A stretch of 64,000 nucleotides of DNA from Terrimesophilobacter sp964651535. GTDB lineage: Bacteria; Actinomycetota; Actinomycetes; Actinomycetales; Microbacteriaceae. Of the stretch, positions 1 through 8,308 are shown in pieces. How positions within the stretch are numbered: the first letter of the stretch is position 1; the number at the start of each line of letters is the position of its first letter. The stretch covers positions 59,029 through 123,028 of the forward strand of contig CAZYYE010000004.1 of assembly GCA_964651535.1 (NCBI GenBank), read 5' to 3'. The translations under genes were made by a program, and so were the position numbers. Under the pieces are notes generated by a model. The model was given only the letters and a program-made list of their open reading frames with translations, did not search any database and had not been told where the DNA came from.

Positions 1-398
1 GTTGTCGCGGAGTTGTGCGCGATGATCGCGTGCGAGAGGGCTGGAGTGGGCACCCAGTCCGCAAACTCGTCGACGAGCACGTCGACGCGATTGGCCACGA
101 GAACCTCGAGCGCCGTGGTCTGGGCGGGGGCACTCAGCGCATGGGTGTCCGAACCGATGAAGAGCGGTCCGGTGATCCCCTGACCGGTGCGGTACTCGAC
201 GATGGACTGCGTGATCGCCGCGATGTGCGCATCGTTGAACGCGGTGTCGAGAGATGAGCCGCGGTGGCCGCTCGTGCCGAACGCCACCCGCTGGGCAGCG
301 ACCGAGACATCCGGATGGCGGTGGTGGTACGCGTCGAGAAGTTCCGCGACATCGATGAGGTCCGACGCCGTGGCCGGCATTCCTGCGCGAGCGTTCAT
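1..398 (-). CDS. pgm: Phosphoglucomutase (alpha-D-glucose phosphate-specific), N-terminal part
   Basis: Interconverts glucose 1-phosphate and glucose 6-phosphate in the cytoplasm, linking glycogen and cell-wall sugar synthesis with glycolysis. The gene runs off the left edge: only about the first 132 residues are here. The family signature FGTSGHRGSSLDTAFND is followed by PLFIGSDTHALS and TALEVL, which match the first domain of the bacterial phosphoglucomutase group. The catalytic serine loop (TASHNP type) would lie beyond the edge. The ATG at 398 is preceded by a weak AGG. It is divergent from pheA with only 34 bases between them. Product identity is firm; the missing C-terminus cannot be judged. 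Confidence 0.93.
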   Translation of the reverse strand, partial: MNARAGMPATASDLIDVAELLDAYHHRHPDVSVAAQRVAFGTSGHRGSSLDTAFNDAHIAAITQSIVEYRTGQGITGPLFIGSDTHALSAPAQTTALEVLVANRVDVLVDEFADWVPTPALSHAIIAHNSAT

Positions 399-419
399 TT
401 GCCTACTCTCGCGCATCAA

Positions 420-425
420 TAGACT
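420..425 (+). promoter_or_regulatory. -10 box of pheA (likely leaderless)
   Basis: TAGACT ends seven bases before the pheA ATG and no Shine-Dalgarno sequence is present. A -10 this close implies transcription starting at or next to the A of the start codon. Confidence 0.5.
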
Positions 426-432
426 CACTTCC

Positions 433-1389
433 ATGCCTGAGACGAATTCCGACGAGACCTACAGCTTTCTTGGGCCGGCCGGCACGTTCACGGAGGCGGC
501 GCTCGCGCAGGTCCCCGACGCTGCAGGAAAAGTGTGGCGCGCCGTGAACAATGTCGGCGAGGCGCTCGACGATGTCGTCGTCGGCCGGAGCGTCGCCGCG
601 ATGATTGCCATCGAGAATTCGGTTGAGGGTGGAGTGAGCGCTACCCAGGATGCGCTCGCGAACATCCCAGGGCTGCGCATCATCGGCGAGTACCTCGTTC
701 CCGTGAACTTCGTGCTCGTCGCGCGCCCGGGGATGACGCTCGCCGAGGTGAAAGTCGTCAATGCTCATCCCGTCGCGTACGCGCAGTGCCACGTGTGGCT
801 GGAGCGGAACCTCCCCGGCCACGGCCATATCCCCGCGAGCTCGAACGTTGCTGCAGCTGCACGCTTGTTCGATGACGAACCAGGCGTCGCGGATGCGGCG
901 ATCGCTCCACCAGGCATCACGGCGCACCACGACCTCGACGTCCTGGCGACCGAGATCGGCGACAACCCCAATGCCGTAACGCGTTTCGTGCTCGTGAGCC
1001 GAACAGTACCGACCCCGCCGGCGACGGGTGCGGACAAGACGAGCATCATCGTCGAACTGCCGTCGGATGCGCCGGGGTCACTGCTGGACATGCTCGAGCA
1101 GTTCGCCACGCGCGGGGTCAATCTGAGTCTCATCGAGTCGCGGCCCATCGGCGACACCCTGGGCAGGTACCGGTTCGTGATCGACCTGGACGGGCACATC
1201 CTCGATGAGCGAGTGGCCGATGCCCTGCTCGGCCTCAAGAGGTTCAGCCCGAACGTGATTTTCCTCGGTTCGTATCCGCGGGCCGACAAGGTGCACACGT
1301 CGTTCGATGAGCGCTACGGTGATGAGGTGTTCGTCGAGGCGCGCGACTGGCTGCGCGGACTGATTTCGGGTGAAACGGATCGTGGCTGA
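433..1389 (+). CDS. pheA: Prephenate dehydratase
   Basis: Converts prephenate to phenylpyruvate in phenylalanine synthesis. The 318-residue protein has the periplasmic-binding-like dehydratase domain at about residues 8-185 (start FLGPAGTFTEAAL, catalytic NAVTRFVLVS region) and a C-terminal ACT regulatory domain from about residue 195 with the ESRP motif that binds phenylalanine in this family. There is no fused chorismate mutase, as is usual in actinobacteria. The ATG at 433 is used because the dehydratase domain begins directly after it and a -10 box lies just upstream; an in-frame extension back to 187 overlaps pgm and is rejected. The next gene overlaps its last 8 bases. Confidence 0.95.
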   Translation: MPETNSDETYSFLGPAGTFTEAALAQVPDAAGKVWRAVNNVGEALDDVVVGRSVAAMIAIENSVEGGVSATQDALANIPGLRIIGEYLVPVNFVLVARPGMTLAEVKVVNAHPVAYAQCHVWLERNLPGHGHIPASSNVAAAARLFDDEPGVADAAIAPPGITAHHDLDVLATEIGDNPNAVTRFVLVSRTVPTPPATGADKTSIIVELPSDAPGSLLDMLEQFATRGVNLSLIESRPIGDTLGRYRFVIDLDGHILDERVADALLGLKRFSPNVIFLGSYPRADKVHTSFDERYGDEVFVEARDWLRGLISGETDRG

Positions 1390-1735
1390 AAGTTTCGATC
1401 CACGCTTTGACGCGCGATTCCAGCCGGGTTACCAGCAGGAACCCGAAACGCGCGCGCCCGATTCCTCCGCACCGGTGGGGGCCGTCCCCGAGCCCAATCC
1501 GTTCGAGCGGACCCTGTGGGTCATCGCGGCGGTGCTCGTCATTGGCGGTGTGGCGGCCGCGTTCTGGGCGAACGGCCTCAATTACAGTCAGAGCGCGATT
1601 GATGGCGGCTGGACCTGGCCGCGAATCATCCAGAACTCAGGGTGGGCGCTCTCCGGGCCGATGGTCACGATAGGGCTCGCCACGGGCGTCGGTCTGCTGT
1701 TCCGCAGGGCGATCACCTGGAGTCCGCCCGAATGA
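1382..1735 (+). CDS. Two-TM membrane protein with N-terminal SFDPRF...FQPGY motif
   Basis: Function unknown. The 117-residue product begins with a short charged segment, SFDPRFDARFQPGY, then a Pro/Ala-rich linker, a membrane segment at about residues 45-65 and a second at about 90-110. The same N-terminal motif and layout recur in the protein at 17624-18142, at the same distance from a GTG codon, which supports the GTG at 1382. The start overlaps the pheA stop and the stop overlaps the ATG of the next gene (ATGA), so the three genes are probably translated in sequence. The motif could be a docking peptide for a cytoplasmic partner; this is inference. Confidence 0.75.
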   Translation: MAESFDPRFDARFQPGYQQEPETRAPDSSAPVGAVPEPNPFERTLWVIAAVLVIGGVAAAFWANGLNYSQSAIDGGWTWPRIIQNSGWALSGPMVTIGLATGVGLLFRRAITWSPPE

Positions 1736-2004
1736 GAAGGCGAAACCCGTGGATCGGGATCTTGTGGTCGATCGGGATCATCCTCGTGGTGGTCGCGTAC
1801 GCCGCCGGGGTCTGGCAGTCCACCTTTTATTACCCGCCGCCGGGTCGCCCGGATCCCGGACCCGTGGTGGATTTCCTTCAATCGCTCGGCGACGTCCTGA
1901 AGGGCCCCGCGCTCCTCGTGGGGTTCGCCACGATCGTCGGCCTGTTGTTTCTGCACGCGAGGAACCATGCGCGGAAGAAGGGAAAGAGTCGTCCTCAGGG
2001 CTGA
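1732..2004 (+). CDS. Small two-TM membrane protein
   Basis: Function unknown, 90 residues. It starts MRRRNPWIGILWSIG, with one membrane segment at about residues 7-28, a proline-rich outer loop (FYYPPPGRPDPGP) and a second segment at about 55-77, ending in a basic tail. The NPW + hydrophobic start resembles the first membrane segment of the protein at 17624, and the layout matches its upstream neighbour, suggesting one protein family. The ATG overlaps the preceding stop codon (ATGA), which argues for translational coupling and supports the short start over longer in-frame extensions. Confidence 0.75.
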   Translation: MRRRNPWIGILWSIGIILVVVAYAAGVWQSTFYYPPPGRPDPGPVVDFLQSLGDVLKGPALLVGFATIVGLLFLHARNHARKKGKSRPQG

Positions 2005-2126
2005 TCCGCGCGAAAAACCCTGTCCGTGAGGGCCTGAACGTCGCGGTCCAGTGTGCCAAACCGTCGGTCGAACTTGTCATTCATCGACTCGAATAGAGTG
2101 CCTATCTCGTTGCGAAGTCTTCCCAT
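1995..2126 (-). CDS. Possible small coiled-coil protein
   Basis: A 43-residue reading frame (MGRLRNEIGTLFESMNDKFD then RRFGTLDRDVQALTDRVF) with regular hydrophobic spacing typical of a coiled coil. The frame stays open upstream through GTG codons at 2138 and 2153 and into the kinase gene, so the true start is uncertain. No Shine-Dalgarno site is visible. Its stop overlaps the stop of the convergent gene by ten bases. It may be a real small protein or the remnant of a longer coiled-coil gene; no function is assigned. Confidence 0.3.
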   Translation of the reverse strand: MGRLRNEIGTLFESMNDKFDRRFGTLDRDVQALTDRVFRADQP

Positions 2127-2188
2127 CTCGGTTCGCACGCTCCCAATCTGCACTGAAACTGTGCGTGTGATGATCGTGAGCGAGGCAG

Positions 2189-3190
2189 CTACTCCGGCAC
2201 CCTCACGATGAGGGACGCTGGATCCGTGTAGCACTCCACCGCGGTGACCTTCCCGAATTCGTCGCCGTCAAGCTGGAACTCTTCGGGGCGCTCAAGCTCT
2301 ACCTGCAGGCGGGTACCTCGAAAATAGGCGACATCCCGCACATCCGCCGTGAGGTCGATGATCTTGCGGCCGGCCGCGCTCCTGCGCAGCACTCCGTTCT
2401 CCCATGTGATCTTGTTCCACACCCGTAGCCAGCCGAATCGGCCGCGCGGTTTGAGGGCGGCGATATCCAGGATGCCGTCATCCAACTTCGCCTCCGGAAG
2501 AAGCAGGATTCCGCCAGGCAGAGAGCCACAGTTTCCAATGATGAGGGTGTGGGCGGTGAGCGGGCGATACGCATCATCGTCGAGCCGGTACCGCAAGCGC
2601 ACCGGCTCAAGTTCAGGAAGGGCGCGCATCCCGGCATCGACATAGGCGAGCCAGCCCACCGCTTTTTTGAGTTTCGAGTTCGTTTTCGCGATCATGCGCG
2701 CATCCAGACCGAGCCCCGCCATGACCAGAAACCCGTGGCTTTCCGTCGAACCGTCCTCGCGCGTGATTTCAGCGATGCCCAGGTCGATCACTCGATCGCG
2801 GCCGGCGAATGCGGTCTCGATTGCGGATTCCAGACTCGTCACCGTGAGTTCCAGATTGCGCGCGAGCAGATTTCCGGTGCCCGCGGGGATCAGTCCGAGA
2901 GGAACTCCGCTTCCGCGCAACCCCTCCGCGACGGCACGCACGGTCCCGTCGCCTCCCGCGGCGAGGACGAGCGCAGCGCCTTTGGTCAGAGCATTGCGTG
3001 CCATGCCGGCACCAGCATCCGATGGGCTGGTTTCGATCCACCTGGTGCGCGCCCACTGCGCGTCCGCTTCGGCCTTGTCGACGATCCTGCGCAATTTCCG
3101 CAGGTCCACCTTCGTCGGGTTGAACACGACGGCAGCGTGAGGCTTCCGTGTCGAATCGCGACCCGTCCCCGCCACCGCATCGGCTGTCAC
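2189..3190 (-). CDS. Diacylglycerol kinase family lipid kinase
   Basis: Probably phosphorylates diacylglycerol or a related lipid (the DagK / sphingosine-kinase-like fold). The 333-residue protein carries VVFNPTKVD near residue 21, the ATP-binding GGDGT loop at residues 79-83 and IPAGTGNLLARN at about 101-112, then the C-terminal beta-sandwich domain with GNCGSLPGG and LDDGILDI. Length is normal for the family. The start is GTG at 3190: TACGGT lies exactly six bases upstream, matching the leaderless spacing seen elsewhere here. It is divergent from serS. Confidence 0.9.
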   Translation of the reverse strand: MTADAVAGTGRDSTRKPHAAVVFNPTKVDLRKLRRIVDKAEADAQWARTRWIETSPSDAGAGMARNALTKGAALVLAAGGDGTVRAVAEGLRGSGVPLGLIPAGTGNLLARNLELTVTSLESAIETAFAGRDRVIDLGIAEITREDGSTESHGFLVMAGLGLDARMIAKTNSKLKKAVGWLAYVDAGMRALPELEPVRLRYRLDDDAYRPLTAHTLIIGNCGSLPGGILLLPEAKLDDGILDIAALKPRGRFGWLRVWNKITWENGVLRRSAAGRKIIDLTADVRDVAYFRGTRLQVELERPEEFQLDGDEFGKVTAVECYTDPASLIVRVPE

Positions 3191-3196
3191 GACTCA

Positions 3197-3202
3197 ACCG
3201 TA
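3197..3202 (-). promoter_or_regulatory. -10 box of the diacylglycerol kinase gene
   Basis: On the minus strand TACGGT is followed by six bases and then the GTG start codon, without a Shine-Dalgarno site. Confidence 0.5.
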
Positions 3203-3220
3203 CGTCACAGAACAGTTCAA

Positions 3221-3226
3221 TAGACT
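3221..3226 (+). promoter_or_regulatory. -10 box of serS
   Basis: TAGACT is followed by six bases (GGGAAC) and the serS GTG. This gives a leaderless or nearly leaderless transcript, divergent from the kinase promoter about 20 bases away. Confidence 0.55.
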
Positions 3227-3232
3227 GGGAAC

Positions 3233-4498
3233 GTGATTGACCCCCAATTGTTGCGCGACAACCCGGACGCCCTCCGGCGATCGCAGGGAGCCCGCGGCGA
3301 CTCCATCGAATTGGTGGATGCCGCGCTCGCGGCGGATGTTCAACGTCGCGCAGCCCTCACCGCGTTCGAAAACCTTCGCGCAGAACAGAACGCGTTCGGC
3401 AAGACCGTCGCCGCCGCCTCGAAGGACGAAAAGGCGAAACTCGTAGCCCAAGCTCAGGCACTCGCCGCGAAGGTCAAGGACGCGAATCAGGCGGTCACGG
3501 ACGCCGAAGCCGAGTTCGACCGCATTGTCGGTTCGATCGCGAATCCGATCATCGAGGGGGTCCCCGCTGGCGGGGAAGAGAACTTCGAAACGCTGCGGGA
3601 AGTCGGAGAGAAAGCCCACTTCGACTTCGAGCCCCGCGACCACGCTGATCTCGGCGAATCGCTCAAGGCGATCGATGTGGTCCGGGGTGCGAAAGTTTCC
3701 GGCAGCCGATTCTATTTCCTCACCGGAATCGGGGCGCGGCTGGAGATCGCGCTCATGAACATGGCCCTCGACAAGGCGATCGCCGAAGGTTTCACGCCGC
3801 TCATCACGCCGACGCTCGTGCGGCCGGAGATCATGAAGGGCACGGGATTCCTCGGCGAACACGCGGATGAGGTGTACTACCTGCCGGCTGACGATCTTTA
3901 TCTGACGGGAACGAGCGAAGTGGCGCTCGCCGGTTACCGCTCCGATGAGATTCTCGATCTCGCAGGCGGGCCGCTGCGATACGCGGGGTGGTCCACGTGC
4001 TACCGGCGCGAAGCGGGGTCGGCAGGCAAAGACAACCGCGGCATCCTGCGCGTGCACCAGTTCAACAAACTGGAAATGTTCAGCTATGCTCTGCCGGAGG
4101 ACGCCGAGAGCGAGCACGAGCGTCTCCTGGGGTTCCAGGAGGAGATGTTGCAGGATTGCGAGCTGAGCTATCGCGTGATCGATGTTGCGGCGGGTGATCT
4201 CGGTTCGAGCGCGGCACGCAAATTCGACATCGAAGCCTGGGTTCCCACGCAAGGCACGTATCGGGAACTCACGAGCACGAGCAATTGCACGACGTATCAG
4301 GCGCGCCGGCTCGACATCCGGTACCGGACCCAGTCCGGCAAGACGGCACCTGTCGCGACCCTGAACGGCACGCTCGCGACGACCCGGTGGCTCGTGGCCA
4401 TTCTCGAAACTCACCAACAGAAAGATGGATCAGTGCGAATCCCGAAAGCCCTTCAGTCATATCTTGGCGGCCTCGAAACCATGGAACCGGTCAGTTAA
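3233..4498 (+). CDS. serS: Serine--tRNA ligase
   Basis: Charges tRNA-Ser (and tRNA-Sec where present) with serine. The 421-residue class II synthetase has the N-terminal antiparallel coiled-coil arm at about residues 1-105 that holds the long variable arm of tRNA-Ser. Its catalytic core has motif 2 around WSTCYRREAGSAGKDNRG, the ELTSTSNCTTYQARR serine pocket and motif 3 (NGTLATTRWLVAILE). The GTG start is set by the upstream -10 box. The HAD gene begins on the base after its TAA. Two tRNA-Ser genes, for UCA and AGC codons, lie within 6 kb downstream. Confidence 0.97.
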   Translation: MIDPQLLRDNPDALRRSQGARGDSIELVDAALAADVQRRAALTAFENLRAEQNAFGKTVAAASKDEKAKLVAQAQALAAKVKDANQAVTDAEAEFDRIVGSIANPIIEGVPAGGEENFETLREVGEKAHFDFEPRDHADLGESLKAIDVVRGAKVSGSRFYFLTGIGARLEIALMNMALDKAIAEGFTPLITPTLVRPEIMKGTGFLGEHADEVYYLPADDLYLTGTSEVALAGYRSDEILDLAGGPLRYAGWSTCYRREAGSAGKDNRGILRVHQFNKLEMFSYALPEDAESEHERLLGFQEEMLQDCELSYRVIDVAAGDLGSSAARKFDIEAWVPTQGTYRELTSTSNCTTYQARRLDIRYRTQSGKTAPVATLNGTLATTRWLVAILETHQQKDGSVRIPKALQSYLGGLETMEPVS

Positions 4499-5365
4499 TT
4501 GACGACTTCCGCAACTGCAGCCGATTCCTCCAGCGACACGTGGCTCGTCGCCCTCGACATTGACGGCACGGTCATTTACGAGGACGGAACCATGACCGAC
4601 GCCGTCGTCGAAGCGGTACGGCATGTCCGCGATGCCGGCCATGTCGTGACTTTGGCTACCGGGCGCTCCTGGGAGATGACGCGCCCTATTCTCGAGTCGC
4701 TGGAACTCACGCCCGAATACGTCGTGTGCGCGAATGGCGCGATCACGATGATGCGCGACGAGCTCGAGGAGTCCGGCTATCGACGCGAGTTCATCGAGAC
4801 CTTCGACGCCGGGCCGGTGCTCCGCCGAATCCGGGAAGGACTCCCGGGAGGGCGATTCCTGGTTGAGGACCCGCAAGGGCACCGCCTCTTCACGAAGGGG
4901 ATGAACGAGTGGAACCTGAATAACTCGACGGAAGTCGAGTTCGAGGAACTCGCGAGAACCCCGGTGACGCGCGTCGTCGTGATGTCGCCCGATCAGGAGC
5001 CGGCCGAGTTCCTCGAGCTCGTCGAATCGCTTGGCCTGCACCAGGTGAGCTATTCCATCGGCTTCACCGCCTGGCTCGACGTGGCCCCGGATGGCGTAAA
5101 CAAGGGAACCGCGCTAGAGCGCGTCCGCGGGTTCCATGACATTCCGATGGAACGTGTATTCGTCGCAGGGGATGGACGCAATGACATCGAGATGTTCGAG
5201 TGGGCGAGCGCCGGCGGCAGGGCGGTCGCCATGGGGCAGGCGCCGGATGATGTGAAAGCGGTCGCGACCGAAGTCACGGGGTCCGTGCTCGACGATGGTC
5301 TCGTTGCTGCGCTCGCTCAGCTGCCCGAGGTTGCGCTCAGCGACCGATCAACCTCCGTCGGCTAG
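4499..5365 (+). CDS. HAD-superfamily (Cof-type) phosphatase
   Basis: Predicted cytoplasmic phosphatase acting on small phosphorylated metabolites; the substrate cannot be told from sequence. The 288-residue protein has motif I VALDIDGTV at about residues 17-25 (nucleophile and acid aspartates), motif II TLATGRSW, a C2-type cap in the middle, and motif IV with VAGDGRNDIEMFEWA near residue 225. It belongs to the Cof/YidA-like group. The start is a TTG immediately after the serS stop codon; no better start precedes motif I, so it is probably translated by reinitiation after serS. Confidence 0.85.
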   Translation: MTTSATAADSSSDTWLVALDIDGTVIYEDGTMTDAVVEAVRHVRDAGHVVTLATGRSWEMTRPILESLELTPEYVVCANGAITMMRDELEESGYRREFIETFDAGPVLRRIREGLPGGRFLVEDPQGHRLFTKGMNEWNLNNSTEVEFEELARTPVTRVVVMSPDQEPAEFLELVESLGLHQVSYSIGFTAWLDVAPDGVNKGTALERVRGFHDIPMERVFVAGDGRNDIEMFEWASAGGRAVAMGQAPDDVKAVATEVTGSVLDDGLVAALAQLPEVALSDRSTSVG

Positions 5366-5389
5366 AATCTCAGCGGCGCGCGAGCGCCG

Positions 5390-5474
5390 GGAGGGCTGTC
5401 CGAGCGGCCGATGGAGCCAGTCTTGAAAACTGGTGAGGTGAAAGCCTTCGTGGGTTCGAATCCCACGCCCTCCG
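5390..5474 (+). tRNA. tRNA-Ser (anticodon TGA)
   Basis: A complete cloverleaf: acceptor GGAGGGC (5390-5396) pairs with GCCCTCC (5467-5473), discriminator G at 5474, anticodon stem CCAGT/ACTGG with loop CTTGAAA giving anticodon TGA at 5424-5426, and the long variable arm of serine tRNAs. The T arm contains GGTTCGAATCC. CCA is not encoded. It reads UCA codons. Confidence 0.96.
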
Positions 5475-5507
5475 CTCGCTGAAGATTTTCCTGGAGGGGA
5501 GAGGGTG

Positions 5508-6731
5508 ATGAGCGAGAACACGACGCGCGGCAGGCGCGTTGCCGGCCCTGGGGCCATTGCACGCCACGGGCGCCTTCGCCGCAGCAACCCCTGGCTCACG
5601 GCGCTCAAGATTCTCGGCGCCGCTATGACCGTGGTGCTCGTGAGTGGCGTGAGCGTCGCCGGCTACGCGGTGTGGAAACTCGAAAGCACCATCAAGACGG
5701 TGACGATCGTCGGGGAAACCGAGGGTCCGCCACCGGAATTGGGTGCGTACGAGGGCGGATTCAACATCCTGCTCGTGGGCAGCGACCGTTGCGAGGACCC
5801 TGGCGGGTGCAAGGACAGGGAAGCCGAGCTCAATGACGTGACCATCCTGTTGCACGTCGCTCAGGACCAGTCCAATGCGGTCGCCGTGAGCTTCCCCCGC
5901 GACCTCGTTGTGCCGATTCCATCCTGTCCGGACCCCAAGGGCGGGCACTTCCCGTCAATGTCGGCGCAGCCCATCAACGTCACGCTGTTCTACGGTGGAC
6001 TGCCGTGCACTGTGCTGACTGTCTCGAAATTGACTGGGCTGGACATTCAGTTTGCTGCGGAGGTCACGTTCTCCGGAGTTGCGAGAATCTCCAGTGCCAT
6101 CGGCGGCGTGAAAGTGTGCGTGAACGGGCCCGTCGTCGACCCGTATTCGGGCATCGATCTGCCCGCCGCCGGGGAGTACACGCTCGATGGGTGGAGCGCG
6201 CTCGCATTCCTCCGCACTCGGCACGGTGTCGGCGACGGCAGCGATCTGGGGCGCATCAGCAACCAGCAGGTGTTCATGTCCTCCCTCGTGCGAACCATGA
6301 AGGCGGATGGCGTGCTCAACGACTTCGGTCGGCTGTACAACATCGCGACGGTGGCGAGCGAGAATCTGACCGTCTCGAACAGCCTCCGAAACCTCAACAC
6401 GATGGTGTCGATGGCGCAAGTGCTCAAGAAGCTTCCGTTGGAGCGAGTGATGTTCGTGCAGTACCCGAGTGTCACCGGCCAGGGGGGCGTATATCTGGGC
6501 AAGGTCGCGCCGGTGAAGTCCGCCGCGGATGCGCTGTTCGCCAAGATCAAGGCGGACGAGCCGTTCACGCTGGAGGAAGGCAACACGGGCCCCGGCTCGG
6601 TCGCGGACCCGAATGCGCCCGTCGCTACGCCGGATCCGCAGGCTTCCGATGCTCCACTTCCCCCCGCGGATCTCTTGAAGGGCGTCAAGGGGCAGAGCGC
6701 TGCCGACTACACCTGTTCGAACGCGAACTAG
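5508..6731 (+). CDS. LytR-CpsA-Psr (LCP) family cell-wall ligase
   Basis: Likely transfers undecaprenyl-phosphate-linked glycopolymers to peptidoglycan on the outer face of the membrane. The protein has a basic cytoplasmic start, one membrane anchor at about residues 30-55, then the LCP domain from about 85 to 290. That domain has FNILLVGSDRCED, the arginine-bearing FPRDLVVPIPS and the FLRTRHGVGDGSDLGR segment that binds the lipid phosphate. A Pro/Ala-rich region and two late cysteine-containing segments follow. ATG 5508 is preferred over the GTG at 5505 because of the GGAGGGG site about ten bases upstream. It follows tRNA-Ser(TGA). Confidence 0.9.
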   Translation: MSENTTRGRRVAGPGAIARHGRLRRSNPWLTALKILGAAMTVVLVSGVSVAGYAVWKLESTIKTVTIVGETEGPPPELGAYEGGFNILLVGSDRCEDPGGCKDREAELNDVTILLHVAQDQSNAVAVSFPRDLVVPIPSCPDPKGGHFPSMSAQPINVTLFYGGLPCTVLTVSKLTGLDIQFAAEVTFSGVARISSAIGGVKVCVNGPVVDPYSGIDLPAAGEYTLDGWSALAFLRTRHGVGDGSDLGRISNQQVFMSSLVRTMKADGVLNDFGRLYNIATVASENLTVSNSLRNLNTMVSMAQVLKKLPLERVMFVQYPSVTGQGGVYLGKVAPVKSAADALFAKIKADEPFTLEEGNTGPGSVADPNAPVATPDPQASDAPLPPADLLKGVKGQSAADYTCSNAN

Positions 6732-6736
6732 CTCCC

Positions 6737-7477
6737 ATGAGCATCGTGGTCTCAGAGCCGCAGCCGGGGGTGCGCCAGCTGACCATGGACCGTCCGGGCA
6801 CGAAGAATGCGCTCGACATCGAGTCCTACTCGGCGCTGCGCGCGGGGTTGCTGGCCGCGGATGCAGACACGGACGTTCACGCGATTGTCATCACCGGCGC
6901 AGGCGGCGCATTCTCCAGCGGCAACGACCTCGCGGATTTTCTCCGACAACGGGATCCGACTCCGGCTCTCGGATTGTTGCGAGCGCTTGTGCTCCTCCAG
7001 ACGCCTCTCATCGCCGCCGTGGAGGGTGCCGCAGTCGGGATCGGGGCCACGATGCTTCTGCACTGCGACCTCGTCGTCGCGGCCGAATCAGCCATGTTTC
7101 GCCTGCCCTTCGTGCCGCTCGGCCTCACCCCCGAGGGCGGCTCCTCGTATCTGCTGCCGAGGGCGGCGGGGCCGAAGCTCGCCGCGGAACTCCTGCTTTT
7201 CGGCGACCCCTTCACGTCGGAGCTCGCGGAACGCGCAGGAGTCGTCAACCGGGTCGTCCCCGACGGCGAGGCGCTCGCAGAAGCGCTCGCACTGGCGGTT
7301 CGACTCGGCGAACTGCCCCCTCAGGCCTTGCGCGCTGCCCACGGAATCCTGCACAGGGACCGCGACGAATTGCTTGCCGTTATCGACGACGAAATCGCGG
7401 TGTTTCGGGAGCGGCTCGAATCCGAGGAAGCGCAGGCGATTCTTCGTGCTGTGGCTGACCGTCCGAAACCGGGCTGA
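6737..7477 (+). CDS. Enoyl-CoA hydratase/isomerase family protein
   Basis: Crotonase-fold enzyme, probably hydrating or isomerising an enoyl-CoA. The 246-residue product has the oxyanion-hole segments GAGGAFSSGNDL (about residues 54-65) and AAVEGAAVGIGATMLLHCD (about 93-111), and the acidic region at FRLPFVPLGLTPEGGSS. The residue pattern with SSGNDL is nearer to PaaG-like isomerases than to strict hydratases. ATG 6737 gives the normal family length, five bases after the LCP stop codon. Longer in-frame extensions overlap the LCP gene and are rejected. The pathway is unknown. Confidence 0.85.
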   Translation: MSIVVSEPQPGVRQLTMDRPGTKNALDIESYSALRAGLLAADADTDVHAIVITGAGGAFSSGNDLADFLRQRDPTPALGLLRALVLLQTPLIAAVEGAAVGIGATMLLHCDLVVAAESAMFRLPFVPLGLTPEGGSSYLLPRAAGPKLAAELLLFGDPFTSELAERAGVVNRVVPDGEALAEALALAVRLGELPPQALRAAHGILHRDRDELLAVIDDEIAVFRERLESEEAQAILRAVADRPKPG

Positions 7478-7639
7478 TGGACCGCATGCTTCGCGCGCAC
7501 ACGACCTTCACAGGGGTTCATGAGACAATGCGGAGAGTAAGCCTCGTACGACTTCGTCGGAGTGCGTGACGCATGCCTGGACGGGAAACTGTCCGCGCGG
7601 GCCGTGCCATCCGATGAACCGTGTCGTCGACCTCAGCCT

Positions 7640-7658
7640 GTGCAGCGTGCCGCTGCAC
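7640..7658 (+). other. Perfect hairpin in the carD leader
   Basis: GTGCAGCG and CGCTGCAC pair perfectly around the loop TGC, 54 bases before the carD ATG. The 235 bases between the hydratase gene and carD contain no credible gene, so this stretch holds the carD promoter and an RNA leader. The hairpin may affect mRNA stability or translation, or be chance. Confidence 0.45.
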
Positions 7659-7712
7659 GACAGCGCCGGGCCCCAAACCCGGTTGCGACCTCAGATCAAG
7701 GGATTGTGCTAA

Positions 7713-8234
7713 ATGATTTTCGAAGTCGGAGAGACCGTCGTCTACCCACACCACGGAGCGGCCACGATCACGGCGGTGAAGAACCGCAAGGTCAAGGGTG
7801 ACGACAAGAAGTACATCACCCTGGACATCCACCAGTCCGAGCTCAAAATCGAACTGCCGATCGAGAATGCGGAGCTTGTCGGGCTTCGCGATGTGATCGA
7901 CATGGACGGCGTCGAGGCGGTCTACGAAGTCTTGCGCGGCGAGGTCGAGGAGGAGACCGGAAACTGGTCCCGGCGTTTCAAAGCCAACACCGAGAAGATG
8001 GGCAGCGGCAACGTGTTGCGTATCGCTGAGGTTGTTCGCGACCTTTGGCGCCGCGAACAGGGCGCTGGCGTCTCCGCGGGAGAGAAGCGGATGTTGTTCA
8101 AGGCGAAGCAGATTCTGGTGTCCGAGCTCGCCCTCGCGCTGAAACTGGACGACGAGGCGACCACAGAGGTTCTTGACGCTGTGCTCCTCACGACGATTCC
8201 CGCCAAGGAGTCCGAGGAAACCGTCGCCGCGTAG
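7713..8234 (+). CDS. carD: CarD-family RNA polymerase-binding regulator
   Basis: Binds the RNA polymerase beta lobe and stabilises the open complex, as CarD/CdnL does in mycobacteria. The 173-residue protein starts FEVGETVVYPHHGAATIT, the Tudor-like RNA-polymerase interaction domain (about residues 1-60). A helical DNA-binding domain of about 100 residues follows, with WSRRFKANTEKMGSG and RDLWRR. The tail ESEETVAA is slightly longer than in the usual 160-residue protein. AAGGGA lies nine bases before the ATG. It has its own promoter region and leader. Confidence 0.95.
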   Translation: MIFEVGETVVYPHHGAATITAVKNRKVKGDDKKYITLDIHQSELKIELPIENAELVGLRDVIDMDGVEAVYEVLRGEVEEETGNWSRRFKANTEKMGSGNVLRIAEVVRDLWRREQGAGVSAGEKRMLFKAKQILVSELALALKLDDEATTEVLDAVLLTTIPAKESEETVAA

Positions 8235-8296
8235 GTCGCGAACTGCTCGACGTGTCGAAGCGGCGACCGGTCTGGTAGTGCGTTGCGCTCGGTCAC

Positions 8297-8302
8297 TATA
8301 GT
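8297..8302 (+). promoter_or_regulatory. -10 box of the GH5-like lipoprotein gene
   Basis: TATAGT is followed by six bases and the ATG at 8309. There is no Shine-Dalgarno site, so a leaderless transcript is likely. Confidence 0.6.
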
Positions 8303-8308
8303 GACGGG

